A stretch of DNA of 64,000 nucleotides. It comes from an uncultured Ilyobacter sp. Lineage in GTDB: Bacteria; Fusobacteriota; Fusobacteriia; Fusobacteriales; Fusobacteriaceae. Below the pieces are notes generated by a model. The model was given only the letters and a program-made list of their open reading frames with translations. It was not told the DNA's origin and ran no database searches. Each line of letters starts with the position of its first letter. The first letter of the stretch is position 1. The position numbers were made by a program, and so were the translations under genes. This document shows, in pieces, positions 19,937 through 29,391 of the stretch. Location of the stretch: the NCBI RefSeq assembly GCF_963668515.1, contig NZ_OY764864.1:682001-746000 (forward strand), given 5' to 3'.

Positions 19937-20356
19937 ATGTATCCATGGATTGTTTTCTTTTTGTTTTTTATAGATATTTTCAGCAAAATAATAGCGGAAA
20001 AGAAATTGAAATTCCATCCTAAAAGTATTTTAGACGGAGCGATCCATTTTTATTATGTAAGGAATTTTGGAATTGCATTCAATAAACTGAGCCATAAAAA
20101 ATGGCTTATTCTTACACTGAATTTTGTTTTGCTTATCTATATAACCTCCCTCTATACCGCTCCAAATATAAACAAGATGGGCCTCTCCCTTGTGCTAGCA
20201 GGTGGACTTGGAAATACTCTAAACAGACTTTTCAGGGGCTATGTCATCGATTTTATCTACTTTAATATAAAGGGGTCTCCGGTTTTTAACATGGCTGACT
20301 TTTACATACTCTCCGGGATTATCGTAATTCTCCTAGAGGAAGTTATAATTATTTAA
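19937..20356 (+). CDS. Signal peptidase II (LspA)-like membrane protein
   Basis: The 139-aa, four-helix membrane protein has DIFSK (box 1), YYVRNFGIAFNKL (the N-x-G-x-A-F box), and GGLGNTLNRLFRGYVIDFIYF plus VFNMADFYI. The last two carry the catalytic aspartates of signal peptidase II, which releases the signal peptide from prolipoproteins. One odd point is that the usually conserved Asp of the GN-x-x-DR box is Asn (GNTLNR). ATG 19937 follows GGGGGTGAG. It sits in a run with the YgjP-like gene, 22 bp apart. It may be the main LspA or a divergent paralog. Confidence 0.8.
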   Translation: MYPWIVFFLFFIDIFSKIIAEKKLKFHPKSILDGAIHFYYVRNFGIAFNKLSHKKWLILTLNFVLLIYITSLYTAPNINKMGLSLVLAGGLGNTLNRLFRGYVIDFIYFNIKGSPVFNMADFYILSGIIVILLEEVIII

Positions 20357-20378
20357 TGTGATTTATGAAAGGGAAAAA

Positions 20379-20885
20379 ATGGAAAGACTAAAATATCTAG
20401 GGGGCTATGACCCAAAACTAAAGCAACAGGTCATAAGTCTCATAGAAAATAAAACTCTCGGAAAACTAATTCTGAAAAAATACCCAACTCCTCATGAAAT
20501 AACAACAGATAAGATGCTTTATGATTATGTTATGGGTATAAAAAATCAGTACCTTAAAAAATCCAACCCAATAAGCAAAGTTTCCTATGATTCAAAGATA
20601 AATTTCTCAAATCAGGCACTGGGGCTTCATACCTATGTCTCCAGGGTCCAGGGAAGTAAGCTAAAGACGAAGAATGAGATAAAGATATCCAGTCAGTTTA
20701 AAAAGATGCCCTTGGAATTTTTGAGGATGATAGTGGTTCACGAACTGGCCCACTTAAAAGAAAAATCCCATGAAAAGGCCTTTTATAAACTTTGTGAATA
20801 TATGGAGCCAAATTATCATCAGCTAGAATTTGATATGAGATTGTATCTCACCTATATGGACATTTTTAAGGAGCCGTTGTATTAA
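20379..20885 (+). CDS. YgjP-like (DUF45/SprT-fold) metallopeptidase
   Basis: The 168-aa protein has a zinc-metalloprotease motif VHELAHLKEKSHEKAFYKL. This HExxH plus a later His matches the YgjP-like/WLM group. The C-terminal part is aromatic-rich. ATG 20379 (GAAAGGGA upstream) is preferred over GTG 20358. Function in this family is poorly known. It follows the LspA-like gene closely and is probably co-transcribed. Confidence 0.75.
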   Translation: MERLKYLGGYDPKLKQQVISLIENKTLGKLILKKYPTPHEITTDKMLYDYVMGIKNQYLKKSNPISKVSYDSKINFSNQALGLHTYVSRVQGSKLKTKNEIKISSQFKKMPLEFLRMIVVHELAHLKEKSHEKAFYKLCEYMEPNYHQLEFDMRLYLTYMDIFKEPLY

Positions 20886-20891
20886 ATTTCT

Positions 20892-20920
20892 TTGAAGTTG
20901 TAAGTTATCTGTGCTAAAAT
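20892..20920 (+). promoter_or_regulatory. Promoter upstream of the DUF2344 gene and serS
   Basis: TTGAAG (20892-20897), a 17-bp spacer and TAAAAT (20915-20920). Confidence 0.55.
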
Positions 20921-20968
20921 AATCAGTGCTGACAATATGTAGAGTTTGGTTTATGAATAGGAGAGTGT

Positions 20969-21556
20969 ATGAAAAAAAGACTTTACTTCGATAAAATCGA
21001 AGACATGAAGTATATATCCCACCTGGACATGATGAGATTTCTAGAAAGGCTTCTAAAAAAGGCCAAGATAGAGGTCAAGTATTCAGAAGGATTTCACCCG
21101 AGACCTAAGATGTCATTTGGGAATCCAGTATCTTTAGGAGTAGAGGCCTATGATGAGGTAATGGATCTAGAGCTTTTAGTAGAGATGGACAACAAAGTTC
21201 TTTTAGAGAAGCTAAATGCAGAGTGCCCTCAGGGGTTCAGATTTAAGGGTGCAGAAGATGTCCCTAGAAAATCAAGTATTGCAGAGGAATTTCAGATAAT
21301 GATATATGAGATATCAGGAGATGAAAAAACACTTGAAAAACTGAAAAAACTTCTTGAACAGGATGATATTATAGAGGTTAAGATCAAAAACGGTAAAAGA
21401 AAAGAGAGAAATCTCAAAGAAAGAATACAGTATTATAAAATAGAGGGGAATAAGCTTCGTCTAGAACTTATAAATACCTCTCCTAATGTATTTTTGGGAA
21501 TGGCTGAAATAAATCCCACAGAAGTTGAAATAAAAAAATTAGGATATAGAAAGTAA
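20969..21556 (+). CDS. TIGR03936/DUF2344 family protein (radical SAM-associated)
   Basis: The 195-aa protein begins RLYFDKIEDMKYISHLDMMRFLERLLKKA and contains YSEGFHPRPKMSFGNPVSLGVEAYDEV, the hallmark of the DUF2344 family. In other bacteria this domain is encoded next to, or fused with, a B12-binding radical SAM protein. Here that partner is absent and the gene is placed 21 bp before serS. Its biochemical role is not established. Confidence 0.85.
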   Translation: MKKRLYFDKIEDMKYISHLDMMRFLERLLKKAKIEVKYSEGFHPRPKMSFGNPVSLGVEAYDEVMDLELLVEMDNKVLLEKLNAECPQGFRFKGAEDVPRKSSIAEEFQIMIYEISGDEKTLEKLKKLLEQDDIIEVKIKNGKRKERNLKERIQYYKIEGNKLRLELINTSPNVFLGMAEINPTEVEIKKLGYRK

Positions 21557-23306
<1,750 letters not shown>

Positions 23307-23318
23307 CCTCGTTTAAGT

Positions 23319-23347
23319 TTGATTTTAGGATATAAATTTGTTAGAAT
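23319..23347 (+). promoter_or_regulatory. Promoter of the aldolase gene
   Basis: TTGATT (23319-23324), a 17-bp spacer and TAGAAT (23342-23347). Confidence 0.6.
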
Positions 23348-23379
23348 ATATATATAAAATTTTAAGTGGAGGGTTATCA

Positions 23380-24360
23380 ATGAAATATAACTACAAAGAT
23401 CTAGGTCTTGTAAACACAAGAGAGATGTTTAAAGTCGCCAACGAAAAGGGTTATGCAGTACCTGCATTTAACTTTAACAACATGGAACAGGGGATGGCTA
23501 TAGTTGAAGCATGTGCCGAGATGGGTTCTCCTGTAATCCTACAATGTTCTTCTGGTGCAAGAAAATATATGGGAAAAGAGATAGTTCCTATGCTTACAAA
23601 AGGATTAGTAGAGCATGTAAGAGCTATGGGTTCTGATATACCAGTGGCATTACATCTAGATCATGGATCTGACTTAGAGTTAATCAAAGACTGTATCGAC
23701 TATGGATTTTCATCTGTTATGATAGATGGTTCGCACTATGATTTTGAAAAAAATATTGTAATATCTAAGGAAGTTGCAGACTATGCCCATAAATTTGACG
23801 TAACAGTAGAAGCTGAGCTTGGAGTTTTAGCCGGAGTAGAAGACGATGTAGTGGCAGACAAGCACGTATTCACTCAGCCTGAAGAGGTAGAGGAATTTGT
23901 ATCTAGAACTGGAGTAGACTCTCTTGCGATAGCAATCGGTACTTCTCACGGAGCACACAAGTTCAAGCCTGGAAGCGACCCTAAATTAAAGCTTGATATA
24001 CTTGCTGAAATAGAGAGAAAGATCCCTGGATTCCCAATCGTACTTCATGGTTCTTCGGCAGTGCCTGCAAAATATGTGGATATGATAAAAGAGTTCGGTG
24101 GAGAGCTTACAGACGCTATAGGTATTCCCGATGATCAACTTAGAGGAGCTACAAAATCAGCTGTTTGTAAGATCAACGTTGATACAGACGGAAGACTTGC
24201 ATTCACAGCTGGAATCAGAAAAGTATTTGGAACAAACCCTAAAGAGTTTGATCCAAGAAAATACTTAGGACCTGCAATGAAAGAGATGAAAGAGTACTAC
24301 AAATCTAAAATAGTAGATGTATTTGGATCTGAAGGTGCTTACAAGAAGGCTTCTAAATAA
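23380..24360 (+). CDS. fba: Class II fructose-bisphosphate aldolase
   Basis: The 326-aa zinc-dependent enzyme splits fructose 1,6-bisphosphate into DHAP and glyceraldehyde 3-phosphate. Visible signatures are PAFNFNNMEQ, VALHLDHGSDLELIKDCI with the zinc His and catalytic Asp, VEAELGVLAGVEDDV, AIGTSHGAHKF with a zinc His, and IVLHGSSAVP with another zinc His. ATG 23380 follows GGAGGG; the longer frame from 23338 would include the promoter's downstream region. It is a single-gene unit with its own promoter and a strong terminator. Confidence 0.95.
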   Translation: MKYNYKDLGLVNTREMFKVANEKGYAVPAFNFNNMEQGMAIVEACAEMGSPVILQCSSGARKYMGKEIVPMLTKGLVEHVRAMGSDIPVALHLDHGSDLELIKDCIDYGFSSVMIDGSHYDFEKNIVISKEVADYAHKFDVTVEAELGVLAGVEDDVVADKHVFTQPEEVEEFVSRTGVDSLAIAIGTSHGAHKFKPGSDPKLKLDILAEIERKIPGFPIVLHGSSAVPAKYVDMIKEFGGELTDAIGIPDDQLRGATKSAVCKINVDTDGRLAFTAGIRKVFGTNPKEFDPRKYLGPAMKEMKEYYKSKIVDVFGSEGAYKKASK

Positions 24361-24371
24361 ATATAATTAAA

Positions 24372-24400
24372 AAAAACCCCGCCTATTAGACGGGGTTTTT
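24372..24400. terminator. Strong terminator between the aldolase gene and a converging small gene
   Basis: A 10-bp GC-cored stem (24372-24381 with 24391-24400) has T/A runs on both sides and can work in both directions. Confidence 0.9.
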
Positions 24401-24401
24401 A

Positions 24402-24572
24402 CTATTCAGATCTTTTTTTAAATTTCTCAAACATAGATGTCAACTGTTCTAACTCTTCAGTATATTTTTTTATGAGTATATCATTTTCTTCGGCATATGC
24501 TTTTTCAAGGTCTTTTTCAAGCTGGTCCATTTTTTCTCTACAATCTTCTAACTTCGCTTTACATTTTTCCAT
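24402..24572 (-). CDS. 56-aa highly charged coiled-coil protein
   Basis: The minus-strand ATG at 24572-24570 has a strong ribosome site (GGGAGG, 24581-24586, spacing 8) and the frame stops at TAG 24404-24402, right beside a terminator. The peptide starts MEKCKAKLEDCREKMDQLEK and ends EKFKKRSE. It is almost entirely Lys/Glu/Asp/Leu in a heptad-like pattern, so it should form one long amphipathic helix. It has two Cys (4, 11). I do not recognise a family. The ribosome site, clean stop and adjacent terminator argue that it is a real gene. Confidence 0.7.
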   Translation of the reverse strand: MEKCKAKLEDCREKMDQLEKDLEKAYAEENDILIKKYTEELEQLTSMFEKFKKRSE

Positions 24573-24704
24573 ATAAGCTACCTCCCGATAAATAATACTA
24601 CTATATAATTAATTACAACGACAGATAAAAAAAACCTTTAAAAAAAATTAAAAAATAATTTTGAAATTTTGAAATTTACTCCTGATATTAGATATAAAAA
24701 AATC

Positions 24705-24733
24705 TTGAAAATAACTAAAAGTCGTGATATACT
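24705..24733 (+). promoter_or_regulatory. Promoter of pyrG
   Basis: TTGAAA (24705-24710), a 17-bp spacer and TATACT (24728-24733). Transcription would start near 24740, leaving a leader of about 165 nt. The stretch 24573-24704 shows nothing else. Confidence 0.65.
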
Positions 24734-24790
24734 TTTACGAGTGATAAAAGAAATCTATTAATTTTAATGAGCACAGAACCTAATAATTTT

Positions 24791-24861
24791 TGAAATGAGT
24801 TCTAGAAAATTCATTTCAAAAAAAAATCTCTTGAGACGAGTTTTTTTTTTCGTCTTTTTTT
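24791..24861 (+). promoter_or_regulatory. Structured pyrG leader with terminator-like element (possible attenuator)
   Basis: Hairpin 1 pairs 24791-24798 with 24811-24818. A following A run (24818-24826) plus CTC can pair with GAG plus a ten-T run (24838-24850). Alternatively GACGA (24835-24839) pairs with TCGTC (24850-24854), followed by seven T. The mutually exclusive folds and T tracts inside the leader look like transcription attenuation. Confidence 0.45.
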
Positions 24862-24888
24862 ATTGTCAATTATTAAGCAGAAATTTAA

Positions 24889-26514
<1,626 letters not shown>

Positions 26515-26515
26515 A

Positions 26516-26563
26516 AAAAATCCAGGGGAATGAATTTTTTTAATTCATGCCTCCTGGATTTTT
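26516..26563. terminator. Bidirectional terminator between pyrG and the DUF1361 gene
   Basis: An 11-bp outer stem (26516-26526 with 26553-26563) and a second inner stem (26530-26536 with 26542-26548) are flanked by A and T runs. Confidence 0.85.
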
Positions 26564-26589
26564 ATTTGTATTTTGAAACTTCAATTGTA

Positions 26590-27279
26590 TCAATAACTGT
26601 TTTGTTTGCTAAGCTGTGCGATATTATATAAAGCTATATAGATTAATGTAAGGAAAAAGCTGAGTATAATCACAAAAATAAGAGTTTCAAAATTAAAACT
26701 CCACAAAACGCTTTTGATTAGATTATAGGGGTTTGTTACGACGTGCCAGCTGTTTAGGCGAATGAACCTTCCTAAATATATTCCGTAACTTGACAATATC
26801 TCTGCGGCAATAATAAACTTCCAACCAGCATAGAAGCCAATTTTTTTTTCTATTTTTTTGTGTAGTAGGTATAGAGATAGAAATCCTATCAATAGACCTG
26901 TAAAAACAAAAAGAGAAATCATCAGGAAATCATACCAAACAATGACCTCTATACCGGTTTTATGATTCAGATGATACCCTTCCCTGCTGATATGTATAAA
27001 ATCTGTTATAAAATAAGAAGCGTTGGGATAAAAAATAATCCAAGCCACCCCAAAAAAGATTTTGGCTATTTTATGGATTTCTTCAATAATTAAAATCAGA
27101 GATAGAAACAGTGGAATCCATGCAAGAAAAAGGTTCCAGATCAAAAAAAAATAATGGCTATTAAGAGTAATTAATGTACGTACTGCCACCATAAAACATC
27201 CTGAAAATGACAGGATTAATAGCATTACAAAGAGGTTAAAAGTTCTTTTGTTGGGGAGAAGCCTGTTTAATAAATTCAT
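26590..27279 (-). CDS. DUF1361 membrane protein
   Basis: The 229-aa protein has about six membrane helices and the family pattern FFLIWNLFLAWIPL, WIIFYPNASYFITDFIHI, then the WYDFLMISLFVFTGLLIGF and LGRFIRLNSWHVVTNP blocks. This is a clear DUF1361 arrangement. Its function is not known. Start ATG 27279 has AGGAGG upstream on the minus strand. No operon partner. Confidence 0.85.
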   Translation of the reverse strand: MNLLNRLLPNKRTFNLFVMLLILSFSGCFMVAVRTLITLNSHYFFLIWNLFLAWIPLFLSLILIIEEIHKIAKIFFGVAWIIFYPNASYFITDFIHISREGYHLNHKTGIEVIVWYDFLMISLFVFTGLLIGFLSLYLLHKKIEKKIGFYAGWKFIIAAEILSSYGIYLGRFIRLNSWHVVTNPYNLIKSVLWSFNFETLIFVIILSFFLTLIYIALYNIAQLSKQNSY

Positions 27280-27518
27280 TTTATTAGTCCTCCTATAATA
27301 AAAATATGCAATTATTTGATTGACTTAAACTAAGAAAGGTATAATTATTTATACTTAAAAAAAATAAAAAATCCTATAGTTTAAAATTTATGCAAAATAT
27401 CAAATAAAATTATTTAAATTTTTGCATAAGTTAGATTATTAGATTAAAATTATATTGTAGAAGATGTAGTCTGTTTTTTTAATTAATGCATTTACTAGAA
27501 TATTACGGGGGAATTTTT
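27280..27518. promoter_or_regulatory. Intergenic region with a widely spaced inverted repeat
   Basis: This very AT-rich spacer separates the divergent DUF1361 and flavodoxin-ferredoxin genes. It contains a 10-bp inverted repeat, TTATGCAAAA at 27388-27397 and TTTTGCATAA at 27420-27429. The half-sites are about three helical turns apart, which could be a two-site operator. I could not fix a -35/-10 pair with confidence. Confidence 0.4.
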
Positions 27519-28274
27519 ATGAAAAAAGGCTCTATATATTATTTTTCAGGAACAGGGAACAGTTATTATACTGCTAAACTTTTAGGTGAGAAACTTGACC
27601 TTTCTGTGGAGAATATAGATATGAAAAATATTCCCAGGGGAAGGCAGGAGTATGTAGGGATAGTATTTCCTGTCTATGCATTTGGACCTCCTAATATTGT
27701 AAAGAAATTCATAGAAAAGTTAGAAGGGTTAGAGGGTGAGTATGTTTTTATAGTTGTTACCTATGGAGGACAGTGTGGGCCCACAGTGGATATCACAGAA
27801 AAACTTTTGAAAAAATCTAGAATTCACCTAAACTATGCTGGGAAAGTTAAGTTTCCTGATAATTATATATTGAGTTTCAAAGTCCCTGAAGAATCTGAAC
27901 AGATGATGATTTTAGAAGAAGCTAGCAGAAAGATAAAACTCATATCAAAAGAGCTTTTGAAGAAATCTGTCAAAGTAGAAAAAGAAAAATTTCCATTTAA
28001 CCTGATTCCTGAGAAAATACATTTTTGGTCGGCGGGCAGGTTTAGAAAGATGGGGAAAGAACTAAAAGCAGATTCAAGATGTAATCAGTGTGGTTTGTGT
28101 GTAAAAAACTGTCCTGTAAATAATATCAAAATGATAGATAAAAAGATAATCTTTGGTGTGGTATGTGAACTTTGTCTCAGATGTGTCCATACCTGCCCAA
28201 AGGAGGCTATAAATTATAAAAATAAAACACAGGGAAAGAAACGTTATTTAAACCCTAAAGTTTACATGGATTAA
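27519..28274 (+). CDS. EFR1-type flavodoxin/ferredoxin fusion protein
   Basis: The 251-aa protein has a flavodoxin-like N-terminus (YYFSGTGNSYYTAKLL, the FMN phosphate loop; VFPVYAFGPPNIVKKFIEKL). Two [4Fe-4S] ferredoxin motifs are at the C-terminus: CNQCGLCVKNCPVNNI and CELCLRCVHTCPKEAI. Such EFR1 family proteins shuttle electrons in anaerobes. ATG 27519 follows GGGGGAA. It stands 180 bp before the hydrogenase operon and could donate to or accept from the ferredoxin pool used there, but its partner is not shown by the sequence. Confidence 0.85.
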   Translation: MKKGSIYYFSGTGNSYYTAKLLGEKLDLSVENIDMKNIPRGRQEYVGIVFPVYAFGPPNIVKKFIEKLEGLEGEYVFIVVTYGGQCGPTVDITEKLLKKSRIHLNYAGKVKFPDNYILSFKVPEESEQMMILEEASRKIKLISKELLKKSVKVEKEKFPFNLIPEKIHFWSAGRFRKMGKELKADSRCNQCGLCVKNCPVNNIKMIDKKIIFGVVCELCLRCVHTCPKEAINYKNKTQGKKRYLNPKVYMD

Positions 28275-28289
28275 CGGGGAGTTTTTCGG

Positions 28290-28330
28290 AGATAATCCTT
28301 GCAAAAATGTGATATTATCTTCTTTTTTTT
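28290..28330 (+). terminator. Possible weak terminator after the flavodoxin/ferredoxin gene
   Basis: A 7-bp AT-rich stem (28290-28296 with 28314-28320) with a 17-nt loop is followed by a long T run. Confidence 0.4.
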
Positions 28331-28388
28331 TAGATATTTTTTTATTTTTTTATTTTATAATTGATTTTATTTCTGATTTACGGTATCA

Positions 28389-28416
28389 TTTGACTAGTAT
28401 GTGAACACAATATTGT
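28389..28416 (+). promoter_or_regulatory. Candidate promoter of the hydrogenase operon
   Basis: TTGACT (28389-28394), a 16-bp spacer and TATTGT (28411-28416). A better TATAAT at 28433-28438 is too close to the ribosome site (28443) to serve as a -10. The Rex-like operator overlaps the -10. Confidence 0.4.
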
Positions 28417-28430
28417 TACAATATTAACAT
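28413..28430 (+). promoter_or_regulatory. Rex-type redox operator
   Basis: TTGTTACAATATTAACAT matches the Rex consensus (TTGTTAA-N4-TTAACAA) at 12 of 14 fixed positions and sits just before the hydrogenase genes. Rex represses fermentative genes when NADH/NAD+ is low and releases DNA when NADH rises. This is the expected control of an NADH-oxidising hydrogenase. Confidence 0.7.
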
Positions 28431-28454
28431 AATATAATAAAAGGGAGGATGAAG

Positions 28455-28943
28455 ATGTCTTGTAAAAACCAACTTAAGGAAGAGTGCTTCAAACAGTTAG
28501 ATGAGTTTATCTTGAATCTTGATGATAAACAAGGGGCATTAATCACAGTACTTCACAAGGCTCAGGAGATATTCGGATATCTACCGAAAGAGATTCAATC
28601 ATTTGTAGCAGAAAGATTGGATTTACCACTAGCCAAAGTTTACGGAGTTGTCAGCTTTTATTCGTTTTTCACAATGACTCCAAAGGGTAGATACCCTATT
28701 TCTGTATGTATGGGAACTGCTTGTTATGTAAGGGGAGCAGGAAAAGTACTAGAAGATTTCCAGAGGCAATTGGGGATCGAAGTGGGAGAAACGACTTCAG
28801 ATGGAATGTTTTCAATCGATGCACTAAGATGTGTAGGAGCATGTGGACTAGCGCCAGTTGTTCTTGTGGGAGAAGATGTTTTTGGTAAAGATGAAGCTAA
28901 AGATGTAAAAACAATACTAGATACTTATAAAACCAAAGGGTAA
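28455..28943 (+). CDS. NuoE-like [2Fe-2S] subunit of NAD-linked [FeFe]-hydrogenase (HydC-type)
   Basis: The 162-aa thioredoxin-like ferredoxin has the four cluster cysteines in CMGTACYVRGA and RCVGACGLAPVV, preceded by the helical NuoE domain (FGYLPKEIQSFVAERL, VYGVVSFYSFF). It carries electrons between the flavin subunit and the rest of the complex. ATG 28455 has the GGGAGG site (28443-28448) 6 nt away; ATG 28449 touches it. It is the first gene of the HydC-accessory-HydB-HydA operon. Confidence 0.93.
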   Translation: MSCKNQLKEECFKQLDEFILNLDDKQGALITVLHKAQEIFGYLPKEIQSFVAERLDLPLAKVYGVVSFYSFFTMTPKGRYPISVCMGTACYVRGAGKVLEDFQRQLGIEVGETTSDGMFSIDALRCVGACGLAPVVLVGEDVFGKDEAKDVKTILDTYKTKG

Positions 28944-28955
28944 GGAGGTTCTCTT

Positions 28956-29375
28956 ATGTCAAAGAAGATAGCATCTTATGAAGAGCTTTTAAAAAAGAAT
29001 AAAGAGTGTGAAGCTCTTATCGAAGTAAGAAAAAAATGAGAAGAAATAGATCTTGAAAATGTCAAGGTCGCTAAAATAGGAATCGGGCAGCCTACGCCTG
29101 AAGCCAAAAAACTTGCAGATGAAGTAGCACTAGAGATAATAAACTATCTAAAAGAGTGTAATGTAGAAGATGTAGCCGTTATTCAGAGGGAATTTTATGG
29201 ATATTCTGGTGAAAAGCCTACTTTAGAAATAATTATACCAAAAATGGGAAATGTTGTTTTTGGCAACATAACACCTCAGGAAGCTGTAGAACTAGTAAAG
29301 AAATATGTTTTAGATAGCGAGAGAATAAAAGATTTTCTTGTAGATAATGACGGAAACAATAAGTGTAATCATTAA
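28956..29375 (+). CDS. Degenerate [2Fe-2S] thioredoxin-like protein with in-frame TGA at codon 28
   Basis: From ATG 28956 (AAGGAGG upstream) the frame runs to TAA 29373-29375, with a single TGA at 29037-29039. Read through it gives 139 aa. The part after the TGA looks like the thioredoxin-like [2Fe-2S] domain found at the N-terminus of NuoF/HydB (IGIGQPTPEAKKLADEVA, VIQREFYGYSG, VVFGNITPQEAVELVKKYV), but the ligand cysteines are gone. The TGA falls where relatives would be expected to carry a short polar linker, probably Gly. An 8-bp hairpin (29049-29056 with 29062-29069) starts 9 nt after the TGA, with its loop 17 nt away, the same distance as in the formate dehydrogenase SECIS. The loop lacks the early G of the bacterial consensus. 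It could be a selenoprotein, a nonsense mutation (GGA to TGA) or an error. Confidence 0.6.
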
Positions 29376-29391
29376 TTTAGGGGGTAATTAG

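Noticed and set aside
28433..28438. TATAAT as the -10 of the hydrogenase operon
   Set aside because: Transcription would start at or inside the ribosome binding site (28443-28448), leaving no leader.
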